A DNA stretch of 64,000 nucleotides from an uncultured Clostridia bacterium (lineage in GTDB: Bacteria; Bacillota; Clostridia; TANB77; CAG-508). The stretch spans positions 269,396-333,395 of the forward strand of contig CAKPQH010000001.1 of the NCBI GenBank assembly GCA_934178475.1. The letters are read 5' to 3'. Position numbers and translations under genes: made by a program. Every line of letters begins with the position of its first letter. Position 1 is the first letter of the stretch. Shown here one piece after another: positions 44,101 to 53,800 of this stretch. A model generated the notes under the pieces. That model had not been told where the DNA came from. It saw only the letters and a list, made by a program, of their open reading frames with translations, and did not search any database.

Positions 44101-45990
44101 TCAAATATAAGCAGTAAAATAAAACATATTCTAAAAAAATCTGATGTTATAGTTAATTTAAATACAGTTCAAAGAAAAGAAAATACAATTAAAACAGGTT
44201 ACAATTATGATTATTTATTAGAAGTAAAAAATAATTCAAATGAAGAAAAAAACAATATAAAAGTAAAAATAAATACAAATAGTTTATTAAAAATAAAAGA
44301 GATAACATATATTTATGAGGAAAATTCAATTATTTATAATGGAAAAGATGAATTTGAAATTGAAAAAATTAAAGCTGGAGAAAGCATTAAAGTATTAATA
44401 TCAACTGTAGCACAAGATGTAACAGATAATCTAGAAAATGCAGAGATTTCAGCAGAAGTGACAGATAATAACAATATTTTATATCGCTCAAATGTGATAA
44501 CTGAAAATGTTGAAACAGTTAAGGTAGATATGAGTGTAACTACAGAAACAAACTCTAATAAAGAAGATAATTATGTAGTTGCTGGTGATTTGATAAAATA
44601 TACTATAAATGTTAAAAACACAGGAAAAGTTGATGCGAATAATTTAATGATTAAAAATAAACTAGTAAATTATATAACTGTAAAAACCGTAAAATTAAAT
44701 GGAACTGAAATAAAATATAACGATGAAAAAACATTTGAAAACAATAAAAGCTATTCTATTATAAGTATAAATACATCATTAAAAGCAGGAAATACGTCAA
44801 CTATAGAAATAACAGCTACAGTAAATCAAATTACATCAAATGAAATATTAAAAGTAACAAATAAAGTATATGCATACAATAATGTTTATTTAACAGAGTC
44901 AGAAGGGAAGACATTATTAATAAAAAATAAAAATGAAAATGTTATAATTTCAGAACCTGACGCTGAAAAGAATATAATTAAAAATGAAGAAAAATATACT
45001 ATTTCTGGAACAATATGGTTTGATGAAGACGGAGATGGAGAAAGAACAACTAATGAAACACAAATAAAAGATGTTACAGTTTATTTATTAAATAGTAAAT
45101 CAAATGAAATAGTATCTAATACTCAAACAGATGATGAAGGATTCTACGCGTTTACTAATGTTGAAAAAGGTGAATATATGGTTATATTTGAATATGATAT
45201 AAATAAATATTTGCCAACGAAATATCAAGTAGAAGGAGTTGCTTCAAGTCAAAATTCTGATGCAATACAAAGTAAAGTTAAGATAAATAATGAAGAGAAA
45301 ACAGTTGCAATTACAGATAATTTAATACTATCAAAAGATATATCAGATATAGATTTAGGATTAATAAAAGCAGAAAAATTTGACTTTGAATTAAATAAAT
45401 ATGTAAGTAAAATAACAGTTAATAACTCTCATGAAACAAAGACATATTCTTTTGATAAATCAACAATGGAAAAAGTAGAAATCGCAGCAAAATATTTAAA
45501 AAATAGTAATGTAATAATTGAATACACAATAGAAGTAAAAAATACAGGAGAAATACCTGGATATGTACAAAGCATAGTTGATTATAAACCAAATTCACTA
45601 GAATTTAGTTCAAATTTAAATAGCGATTGGTATCAAACAGGAGAGTATCTATATAATGATACATTATCTAATACTGAAATAAATGCAGGAGAAACTAAAG
45701 AAATTAAATTGATTCTAAATAAAACTATGACAGAATCAAATACAGGATTAGTTAATAATACTGCAGAAATTGCTAAGGCATATAATAAAATGGGAATTAA
45801 TGATATAGATTCAACACCAGGAAATAATCAAAACAAAGAAGATGATATGGGTTCAGCAGATGTAATAATTGGAGTAAAAACAGGTGCAGCAGTTAGCTAT
45901 ATATCTTTAACAATATCTATATTAGTAATATTAGCATGCGGAGCATATTGGATCAACAAAAAAGTAATTGGAAAAAATATAGAAATATAA
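41191..45990 (+). CDS. Giant surface protein A1 (DUF11/SdrD-like domains, C-terminal VKTG anchor)
   Basis: The 1599-residue protein has a signal peptide (about 5-32) and an extremely Glu/Lys/Ile-rich beta-type region to about residue 886. DUF11-like segments follow (ITYEIKVTNKGNADAEGV near 865, and again near 1130-1230). An SdrD B-like domain carries GTIWFDEDGDGE (about 1274) and FEYDINKYLPTKY. A conserved region ends VKTG (1562-1565), then one membrane helix and a basic tail. This is a wall- or membrane-anchored stalk protein, probably an adhesin. Residues to about 886 are encoded by DNA apparently identical to gene A2 (50866). In the mid-part the two differ strongly; near the C-terminus they are again close. 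AGGAGG precedes the ATG. Confidence 0.85.
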   Translation: MRNKIMEKIIAIIVIMVMTIGNMGIVGEYAITYAIDMIKTNEKNVEMKAYFKDGEEEKISIEKNIDKTEKLYIEVAVLNEGYFNGKISLEENNFKIKKVEKNISVKSNTEKEIELNQIKAGEKVIIEAEVESNIGEEISKEELNKETKVQISGKYVKSENKILSKEQTDEVEVKGEAKVRIDYKAVEGIDTEVESKIITEGEYKVGGSTKKITQLEIRSRVKGNSYPVEEETIEMNLPEGVEAEVYGREIKAVGRETSWKVENNKLTITTKNEEKDGKIIWERKVENKYIVTLKSESTIKAEEIEITEGIKPIGVEKISKKITSSKEENVEGIVKTEKEIEGEIYKGKIYTGEEREYQERTKININYAIDENDIEVAEKEGVYETEGEEKEAQIEYKESKIEKSKVIDILGENGKIEILDQNGNQIKEITKESEVNEEGKVVVTYGEGIKGITIKITKPEKQGEIEVEHKKVIKTKGYTREEIRKIKGIKEEVETKYDNKNYTNNKINRIDLKEVSSRIKVEINKETLTTEGINEGLQVRTTLLTQGEDKKLYKNGQVKVMLPEEVEEIEEAKFKLLYGNGLTLGEPRIETESGRKVLIAPLEGEQVKYSGEAVEGTVVLLEAKISLNKKTTSKERTIDVEVVNGNDEESIKENKEIKMINPNSIIMENSINGKENIELEIEAEEKEEEIGIGIINNEGSKINNVRVLGELPSDNSKNNVGIKVTRGINISTNNANKVKIYYTEKEDATEEINKAENEWKEEVTENSKKYLITINELEQGEEIKGSYGIKIPGNLGYNKTAKAGYKIKYEDTVTGGEKEAEGKEIRLSTGVGAEIEQELVAKVGGKEVKDGEEIKAGEVITYEIKVTNKGNADAEGVKVEGNVPDGTTKVTLTEVEDSDDITLVVDDEFEQNNPSTKSKKYVKSSDKKVVFENLKIKEGENIALSYTVQVDDNIEDNSDTTCEVITSYKKSNISSKIKHILKKSDVIVNLNTVQRKENTIKTGYNYDYLLEVKNNSNEEKNNIKVKINTNSLLKIKEITYIYEENSIIYNGKDEFEIEKIKAGESIKVLISTVAQDVTDNLENAEISAEVTDNNNILYRSNVITENVETVKVDMSVTTETNSNKEDNYVVAGDLIKYTINVKNTGKVDANNLMIKNKLVNYITVKTVKLNGTEIKYNDEKTFENNKSYSIISINTSLKAGNTSTIEITATVNQITSNEILKVTNKVYAYNNVYLTESEGKTLLIKNKNENVIISEPDAEKNIIKNEEKYTISGTIWFDEDGDGERTTNETQIKDVTVYLLNSKSNEIVSNTQTDDEGFYAFTNVEKGEYMVIFEYDINKYLPTKYQVEGVASSQNSDAIQSKVKINNEEKTVAITDNLILSKDISDIDLGLIKAEKFDFELNKYVSKITVNNSHETKTYSFDKSTMEKVEIAAKYLKNSNVIIEYTIEVKNTGEIPGYVQSIVDYKPNSLEFSSNLNSDWYQTGEYLYNDTLSNTEINAGETKEIKLILNKTMTESNTGLVNNTAEIAKAYNKMGINDIDSTPGNNQNKEDDMGSADVIIGVKTGAAVSYISLTISILVILACGAYWINKKVIGKNIEI
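41196..43850 (+). repeat. Copy 1 of a 2,655-bp direct repeat
   Basis: This stretch reappears at 50874-53528 with a constant offset of 9,678 bp. I found no mismatch where I compared lines, and the offset never shifts. Identity stops abruptly at 43851. The offset is a multiple of three, so recombination keeps the reading frame. Nearly all codons end in A within the repeat; T-ending codons appear at its last few codons and beyond. Confidence 0.9.
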
Positions 45991-46008
45991 GAGAAAGGAG
46001 GTAGAAAA

Positions 46009-49000
46009 ATGAATAAAATAAAGAACAAAATAAATATAAAAAGCATAATATTGCTAATGATATTAACAATATTAATTGTATTGATTAATTTTAATAAATC
46101 AAATGCTTTTGAATATGCAAATTTAACAAATTTGATGTCATGGGGTAAAGTAGGAGATACTCTTGAGATAGGGTATACCCAAGGAAATGCAAAATTAGCT
46201 TCAGGAGACACGTCAAGTAAAGATAATCTATATTGTATACAACATGGAACTAATATTGGAAAATCAAAATATACAGTAATATATTATGTTAAGATACAAG
46301 GAAATCACGCAATAAGCAGCCATGAAAATAGAGAAAACACAAATAGTGCGAATGCAAAACTTGCATACATTATAGGTGGTGGAAACTATTCATATGGATA
46401 TGGAACTAAAGCATATAAAACAGATAGACAAAGAGCATTATGGCATTATTGGAATACATGGATTACGCAATCAGGAAGAGAACTTGGAATTGATTGGAAT
46501 GCAGATGGAAATGAGAGTGTAGGGGCAAATGCAATAGATACAGAAGCAGAAAATTATGCTAATAGCAATGCTGTAAATGCGCAAATAACAAGTAATGTTG
46601 GAAATATAATAGAAACATCAAATGAAAAAGCAGGAGCTTTCAATGTTTCATATACAGGCAATATATCTTCAGTAGTAGTTAGCGATATAAATGGAGATGC
46701 AATTACAGATGGAATATCTTTTGAACAAAATGGAGCCACAGTTCAAGCAAATAACATAGTTTCTGGACAAGATTTCTATATAAATAACACTTCAGGAAGA
46801 ACATTAAAAAATATAACAATTAATGTATCAAGTAGTGGTTCTGTTATAAATGCTGAATTATGGTTATTAAAAAATAGCATATATGGTTGGCAAAGATTAA
46901 TGGCTGTAAAACCTGAAGTTATACCAAATAGTACAGAAAACAGTGTAACAATCGAAATGTCAACAAATAATACTTTAAGAGTTGTTAAATATGGAATAAG
47001 TAAATCAGAAGATGAAAAACAAACAGGAGTTGAATTTGTTATATACAAAAATGGATCTGGATATTTATGTTCAACTTTAACAAACTTATCTGGAAAGATG
47101 ACATTTGATAATACAAATTTCTATTGGGGAAAGGATAGAAATACAGCTACTAGATATAAAACTGGAAATACAAGTGATGGATGGGATGGATATTTCCAAA
47201 TAACAGGTCTACCTTCTGGAACGTATTTTATTGGAGAAGTATATAACCCTAATAATGGATTTGAAGATAGCGAAATTATAAACTGTAATTTAGAAACATA
47301 TTCTGGAGAAAACCAAATAAGTACAGTAACATTAAGCAATATTCAACATAATGAAAATATTTCTGGTTATAAAAATGCAATGCAAGTAATATCAACAACA
47401 TTAGAAAATGGATATACTAAAATATTAAGAATTTACGATGGAAATCCAAAAAAGACATCATTAACAATAAATAAAAGCTCAAATAATGGAAAAGGATTAA
47501 AAGCAGGATTTATATTATATGCTAAAGACAAAGAAGCATTTGTAAGTGAAAACACAAGTGATGGATATACAACAAATAGCAAAAAAGCAAAAGTGTATTA
47601 CACTAATAGTAATGGTACAAGAGTAATACAAGATTTAGATTATGATACATATTATATATTTGAGGTAGAAGCACCAAGTGGATATTCACTTTCAAAACAA
47701 GATGGATACAATAAAAAGTTGTCCTCATTAAATATAGATGCAAAAATATCACAAGATTATGTATATTGTGGAAAAGTAACATTAACATCAAATAGAGCTA
47801 ACAAAACTGTAGAATATACAAACAAATCCGGCGGCGGAGGCGGCGGTGGAGGAGGTAAAACATACAGAAACATAACAGGTTATGTATGGTTAGACTCTGC
47901 ACCAACAAAAAACGGTCAAAACAACAATATATATGATTCAGGAGAAAAACGATTAAGTGGTATAAAAGTAATATTAAAAAATAAATCTGGAAGTACAGTA
48001 ACATCAACTACAACCAATGACAATGGAGAATATAGCTTTAATAGAGTTCGTGGGGATTTATCAAATTATTATGTTGAATTTGAATATGATAGCTCAAAAT
48101 ATGCAATAGTATCACCAAATTATCAAAATAAAAATGGTTCAAAAGTTACATCGAATGAAAAATCAGGAATTGCAACAACATATACAGGAAGAAATAATGC
48201 AAGTGAAAATAAATATGGTTTAACAGCTTTTTATAATTCAAGTACATCAACTGCAGAAAATGTTAATATGGGATTAATTGAAGTTCCAGAAAGCACATAT
48301 GAAATAACACAAAATATTGCATATGTTGAAATTACAATGAATGGATACACATATAGATATAACTATGGAGGCACAGGAAAAGTGTTAAGCACAGTTCCAA
48401 CAGTAAACTGGGAAGGAACAGAAGCTTATACAAGAAATATATATCCATCTGATATATTATACAATATAGAAAATAAACAAGAAGCTTTAAAAATAAATGT
48501 TGCATATAGAATAGACATTATAAATACAACAAATACAAATATAGAATATGTATATATGGAAAAGAATCTTCAAATTACAAATTTAATAGATACTTATGAC
48601 CATGATAGATATACATTATTTGATGATAATTGGATTGAAACAGATGGAAATGCTAAAATAAAAAATAATTATTTACAAACAATTAATGGAAATGGATTAA
48701 ATCCAAATCAAACAACAACAGCATATATTACATTTAAAGTAAATGAAAAAGCTATTGAAGATGTATTAACAAATCCGAGTGGAGTTGCTGAAAACAAAAA
48801 CAATCCAACGAAAGTAACATCTAGTGCATATCATAATTACGATAGAAAAGAAGAAATAATAGTAAACGAAGAAACAGGAGAAACAAAAACTGTAACAAGA
48901 CATGAAAAAACATCAGAACAATCAAGAAGCGGTCAAGCGCGTTACTTATTATTCAAATTACCGGAAACACCTAGAACAATTTCAGGAGTTGTATTTGAAG

Positions 49001-50520
49001 ATAAAGACGAAAAAAATGAAGAAGTTATAGGAAATGGTAAATATGATTCTGATAAAGAAGGAACAATTTCAAATGTAAAAGTTGAATTATTACTAAGTGA
49101 TAAGACAACAGTTTCAAAATTATACCAAAAAGATTCAGAAGGAAAAGCAGTGTATAATGATGAAAATAAATTGCCAGATGCAACATATATAACGGGAGAA
49201 GATGGTAAGTATAGATTTGAAGGAGTTATTCCTGGAGACTATTATTTAAGATTTACTTACGGAGATGGAACACAAGAGATCAAACAAGTTGGTGGAAATA
49301 AAGAAAAAGTTTACTCAAGTGCATATAAATCTACTATAGTAACATCAAATAATGCAAAGACAGGATTAGAAACATCATATGAGCCAACAAAAGCATTATG
49401 GTATATGGATTTAGAAGAAGCTAATTATTCTATTGCAGTAGATAACTTGGAAAAGAGAAAAGAAATATCAGAAACAGATATAGATTATTCTAATATTAAT
49501 AGCAGTTATAAAGATTTAACAAATGCACCTACAATATTTGCTGATACAGGAATGATTTCTATACCAGTTGAATACACTAAAACATCAGAAGGAATAGGAA
49601 CAACAGATTATCCAAGTGAATTTAACAAGATGAATTTTGGAGTAATAAAAATGCCAGAAATCAATTTATTAATTGATAAAGAAATAACAAATGTTAAATT
49701 TACATTATCTAATGGTCAAGTATTAATAAATGGTAATCCATTATCAGATTTAAGCTATGTTTCTTCATTAGATAGTAATCCAAATCAAGTTGGAGGAAGT
49801 GGATACGTAAGAGCAGAAATGAATTCTGATTATATCTATGGTACAACATTGCTTTTAACATATGGAATTAAAGTAACAAATGATTCTGATTTGACATATG
49901 TTGAAGATGAATCAGATAGTAAATATGGATGGTATTACAAATATGGAGATAATCAATATGCAAAAGAAGCAACAATTAATATTAATGATGTAATTGATTA
50001 TTTAGATCCAATGCTTACAAAGATTTCAAGCAATGATAATACTTTAGAGGAATTAAAAGTATCAGAATTAGAAGAAAATAATAGCTTTAAGAAAGGTTTA
50101 CTATACCTAAAAGAATCAAAAGAGATAGATACAAACTTTGAAAAAATATATAATTTCAAAGGTTTTGGAACTTTAACAACAGATAAAGGAAAGGATAAAA
50201 ATAGTGCAAGTAAGACATTAGAATTAAATGCAAGTAAATTATTATCTACAAATGATGATGATTTAGAATTTATAAATTATGCACAAATTGTAAAAGTAAG
50301 TATTAATAAACTAACTTATAAAAATCCTTTAACAATATCAAATGCAGAAGCACTTAACGATATAATTAAAAACTTAAATATGACTCAAGATTATGCGACA
50401 ATAACAATTACGCCACCAACAGGAAAAGAAAAGAAAGATATTAATTATATATTTGTTATAATAGAAATTGCTGTTTTAGCTACGGGTGTATACTTTATAA
50501 AGAAAAAAGTTCTAAAATAA
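46009..50520 (+). CDS. Giant surface protein B1 (candidate thioester domain, SpaA/SdrD repeats, TPPTG anchor)
   Basis: The 1503-residue protein has a signal peptide (about 12-33) and a candidate thioester domain: C76 in LYCIQHG and Q141 in DRQRALWHYW, resembling the TQXA motif. SpaA/Cna-B-like domains follow with LRVVKYG and FIGEVYNPNNGF, supplying the Lys and Glu of isopeptide bonds, and EAPSGY. A nine-Gly hinge (about 608-616) leads to SdrD B-like domains (GYVWLDSAP, VVFEDKDEK). The end is TPPTG (1468-1472), a helix and KKKVLK, a sortase-type sorting signal. Thioester adhesins can attach covalently to host proteins; that role is inferred. It starts 18 nt after A1 with AAAGGAGG. Confidence 0.85.
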   Translation: MNKIKNKINIKSIILLMILTILIVLINFNKSNAFEYANLTNLMSWGKVGDTLEIGYTQGNAKLASGDTSSKDNLYCIQHGTNIGKSKYTVIYYVKIQGNHAISSHENRENTNSANAKLAYIIGGGNYSYGYGTKAYKTDRQRALWHYWNTWITQSGRELGIDWNADGNESVGANAIDTEAENYANSNAVNAQITSNVGNIIETSNEKAGAFNVSYTGNISSVVVSDINGDAITDGISFEQNGATVQANNIVSGQDFYINNTSGRTLKNITINVSSSGSVINAELWLLKNSIYGWQRLMAVKPEVIPNSTENSVTIEMSTNNTLRVVKYGISKSEDEKQTGVEFVIYKNGSGYLCSTLTNLSGKMTFDNTNFYWGKDRNTATRYKTGNTSDGWDGYFQITGLPSGTYFIGEVYNPNNGFEDSEIINCNLETYSGENQISTVTLSNIQHNENISGYKNAMQVISTTLENGYTKILRIYDGNPKKTSLTINKSSNNGKGLKAGFILYAKDKEAFVSENTSDGYTTNSKKAKVYYTNSNGTRVIQDLDYDTYYIFEVEAPSGYSLSKQDGYNKKLSSLNIDAKISQDYVYCGKVTLTSNRANKTVEYTNKSGGGGGGGGGKTYRNITGYVWLDSAPTKNGQNNNIYDSGEKRLSGIKVILKNKSGSTVTSTTTNDNGEYSFNRVRGDLSNYYVEFEYDSSKYAIVSPNYQNKNGSKVTSNEKSGIATTYTGRNNASENKYGLTAFYNSSTSTAENVNMGLIEVPESTYEITQNIAYVEITMNGYTYRYNYGGTGKVLSTVPTVNWEGTEAYTRNIYPSDILYNIENKQEALKINVAYRIDIINTTNTNIEYVYMEKNLQITNLIDTYDHDRYTLFDDNWIETDGNAKIKNNYLQTINGNGLNPNQTTTAYITFKVNEKAIEDVLTNPSGVAENKNNPTKVTSSAYHNYDRKEEIIVNEETGETKTVTRHEKTSEQSRSGQARYLLFKLPETPRTISGVVFEDKDEKNEEVIGNGKYDSDKEGTISNVKVELLLSDKTTVSKLYQKDSEGKAVYNDENKLPDATYITGEDGKYRFEGVIPGDYYLRFTYGDGTQEIKQVGGNKEKVYSSAYKSTIVTSNNAKTGLETSYEPTKALWYMDLEEANYSIAVDNLEKRKEISETDIDYSNINSSYKDLTNAPTIFADTGMISIPVEYTKTSEGIGTTDYPSEFNKMNFGVIKMPEINLLIDKEITNVKFTLSNGQVLINGNPLSDLSYVSSLDSNPNQVGGSGYVRAEMNSDYIYGTTLLLTYGIKVTNDSDLTYVEDESDSKYGWYYKYGDNQYAKEATININDVIDYLDPMLTKISSNDNTLEELKVSELEENNSFKKGLLYLKESKEIDTNFEKIYNFKGFGTLTTDKGKDKNSASKTLELNASKLLSTNDDDLEFINYAQIVKVSINKLTYKNPLTISNAEALNDIIKNLNMTQDYATITITPPTGKEKKDINYIFVIIEIAVLATGVYFIKKKVLK
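47830..47856 (+). repeat. (GGN)9 tract encoding a polyglycine hinge in B1
   Basis: Nine consecutive Gly codons (GGC, GGA, GGT mixed) form a G-rich island in very AT-rich DNA. The paralogue B2 has a shorter GGGQGG at the same place. Confidence 0.85.
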
Positions 50521-50531
50521 ATAAATAAATG

Positions 50532-50571
50532 AAAAATAAGGTTATTAAAAAAATAATAACCTTATTTTTTT
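50532..50571 (+). terminator. Terminator after B1
   Basis: A 15-bp perfect stem (50532-50546 with 50555-50569) with an A-rich 8-nt loop, followed by T residues. The remaining gap to 50793 holds no gene that I can see. Confidence 0.85.
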
Positions 50572-50793
50572 GTATATTTCTGAAAATCCTTGTAAAATAA
50601 AGGTTATAGAAAATATAAAAATTATATTAAATAAAAAGAAAACATTAATAAAATTAAGAGAATAATCATAATCAATTATATTTTTAGAATGTAATAAAAT
50701 TGTAATATAAATTTAATATTTTGATAAAAGAATTGCTAAAAAGGCTTCCGTAAGAAGAAAAAATGGAACTTAAAATTGCCAAAATTTAATATA

Positions 50794-50823
50794 TTGACTA
50801 CTTAAATAAAAAGATATTATACT
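50794..50823 (+). promoter_or_regulatory. Promoter of surface module 2 (A2-B2)
   Basis: TTGACT (50794-50799), an 18-bp spacer and TATACT (50818-50823). Upstream at 50746-50756 is TTCCGTAAGAA, shared with the cell-shape operon leader. Confidence 0.65.
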
Positions 50824-50865
50824 TATAGTAATATATATAATTATTATATTTTTAGGAGGCAATAA

Positions 50866-53800
50866 ATGAAAGTAAACAAAATAATGGAAAAAATAATAGC
50901 AATAATAGTGATAATGGTAATGACAATAGGAAATATGGGAATAGTAGGAGAATATGCAATAACATATGCAATAGACATGATAAAAACAAACGAGAAAAAT
51001 GTAGAAATGAAAGCATATTTCAAAGACGGAGAAGAAGAGAAAATAAGTATAGAAAAGAATATAGATAAAACAGAGAAGCTATATATAGAAGTAGCTGTAT
51101 TAAACGAGGGATATTTTAATGGAAAAATAAGCCTAGAGGAAAATAATTTTAAAATAAAGAAAGTAGAGAAAAATATAAGTGTAAAGAGTAATACAGAAAA
51201 AGAGATAGAATTAAATCAAATAAAAGCAGGAGAGAAAGTAATAATAGAGGCAGAAGTAGAGAGCAACATAGGAGAAGAAATAAGCAAAGAAGAATTAAAC
51301 AAAGAGACAAAAGTACAAATAAGCGGAAAATATGTAAAGAGTGAGAATAAAATATTATCAAAAGAACAAACAGATGAGGTAGAAGTAAAAGGAGAGGCAA
51401 AAGTAAGAATAGATTATAAAGCAGTAGAAGGGATAGATACAGAGGTAGAAAGTAAAATAATAACAGAAGGAGAATACAAAGTAGGAGGAAGCACAAAGAA
51501 AATAACACAACTAGAGATAAGAAGTAGAGTAAAAGGGAATAGTTATCCAGTAGAAGAAGAGACAATAGAAATGAATTTACCAGAAGGGGTAGAAGCAGAA
51601 GTATATGGAAGAGAGATAAAAGCAGTAGGAAGAGAGACAAGTTGGAAAGTAGAGAATAATAAATTAACAATAACAACAAAAAACGAAGAAAAAGACGGAA
51701 AGATAATATGGGAAAGAAAAGTAGAGAATAAATACATAGTAACATTAAAAAGTGAAAGTACAATAAAAGCAGAAGAAATAGAAATAACAGAAGGAATAAA
51801 ACCAATAGGAGTAGAAAAAATAAGCAAAAAGATAACAAGTAGTAAAGAAGAGAATGTAGAAGGAATAGTAAAGACAGAAAAAGAGATAGAAGGAGAAATA
51901 TATAAAGGAAAAATATATACAGGAGAAGAGAGAGAATATCAAGAAAGGACAAAAATAAATATAAATTATGCAATAGATGAAAACGATATAGAAGTAGCAG
52001 AAAAAGAAGGAGTATATGAGACAGAAGGAGAAGAAAAAGAAGCACAAATAGAATATAAAGAAAGCAAAATAGAAAAAAGTAAAGTAATAGACATCTTAGG
52101 AGAAAACGGAAAAATAGAAATATTAGACCAAAATGGAAATCAAATAAAAGAAATAACAAAAGAAAGTGAAGTAAACGAAGAAGGAAAAGTAGTAGTAACA
52201 TATGGAGAAGGAATAAAAGGAATAACAATAAAAATAACAAAACCAGAAAAACAAGGAGAAATAGAAGTAGAACATAAGAAAGTAATAAAGACAAAAGGAT
52301 ATACAAGAGAAGAGATAAGAAAAATAAAAGGAATAAAAGAAGAAGTAGAAACAAAATATGATAATAAAAATTATACAAATAATAAAATAAATAGAATAGA
52401 TTTAAAAGAAGTAAGTTCACGAATAAAAGTAGAAATAAATAAAGAGACATTAACAACAGAAGGGATAAATGAAGGATTACAAGTAAGAACAACACTATTA
52501 ACCCAAGGAGAGGATAAAAAACTATATAAAAATGGACAAGTAAAAGTAATGTTACCAGAAGAAGTAGAAGAAATCGAAGAAGCAAAATTCAAATTATTAT
52601 ATGGAAATGGATTAACATTAGGAGAACCAAGAATAGAAACAGAAAGTGGAAGAAAAGTATTAATAGCACCATTAGAAGGAGAACAAGTAAAATATAGTGG
52701 AGAAGCAGTAGAAGGAACAGTAGTGTTATTAGAAGCAAAGATAAGTTTAAATAAAAAAACAACAAGTAAAGAGAGAACAATAGATGTAGAAGTAGTAAAT
52801 GGAAATGATGAAGAAAGTATAAAAGAGAACAAAGAAATAAAAATGATAAATCCAAATTCAATAATAATGGAAAATAGTATAAACGGAAAAGAGAATATAG
52901 AATTAGAGATAGAAGCAGAAGAAAAAGAAGAAGAAATAGGAATAGGAATAATCAATAATGAAGGATCAAAAATAAATAATGTAAGAGTGCTAGGAGAATT
53001 ACCAAGTGATAATTCAAAAAATAATGTAGGAATAAAAGTAACAAGAGGAATAAATATAAGCACAAATAATGCAAATAAAGTAAAGATATATTATACAGAA
53101 AAAGAAGATGCTACAGAAGAAATAAATAAAGCAGAAAATGAATGGAAAGAGGAAGTAACAGAAAACAGTAAAAAATATTTAATAACAATAAATGAATTAG
53201 AACAAGGAGAAGAAATAAAAGGAAGTTACGGAATCAAAATACCAGGAAACTTAGGATATAATAAGACAGCAAAAGCAGGATATAAAATAAAATATGAAGA
53301 TACAGTAACAGGAGGAGAGAAAGAAGCAGAAGGAAAAGAAATAAGGCTAAGCACAGGAGTAGGAGCAGAAATAGAGCAAGAGTTAGTAGCAAAAGTAGGA
53401 GGAAAAGAAGTAAAAGACGGAGAAGAGATAAAAGCAGGAGAAGTAATAACATATGAGATAAAAGTAACAAATAAAGGAAATGCAGATGCAGAAGGAGTAA
53501 AAGTAGAGGGAAATGTTCCTGATGGTACAATTAAAGTTATAGAAAAAGAAAATAATATGAATGAAGAGACAGATTATTTTTCTAAATATCCAGATGAAAA
53601 AACGGAAATATTTAATATAGATTTACTAAAAACAAATGAAAGTGTTAATTTCGAATACAAGGTTAGAGTAAATGAAGATGTTGAAGATAATAAACAATCA
53701 ATAGTGAAAACAATTATAAATAACAATGAAGAAAGTGCAAAGCAAATAAAACACATACTAAAAAAATCAAATTTTGTATTGACTATGAGTGATTGGGAAA

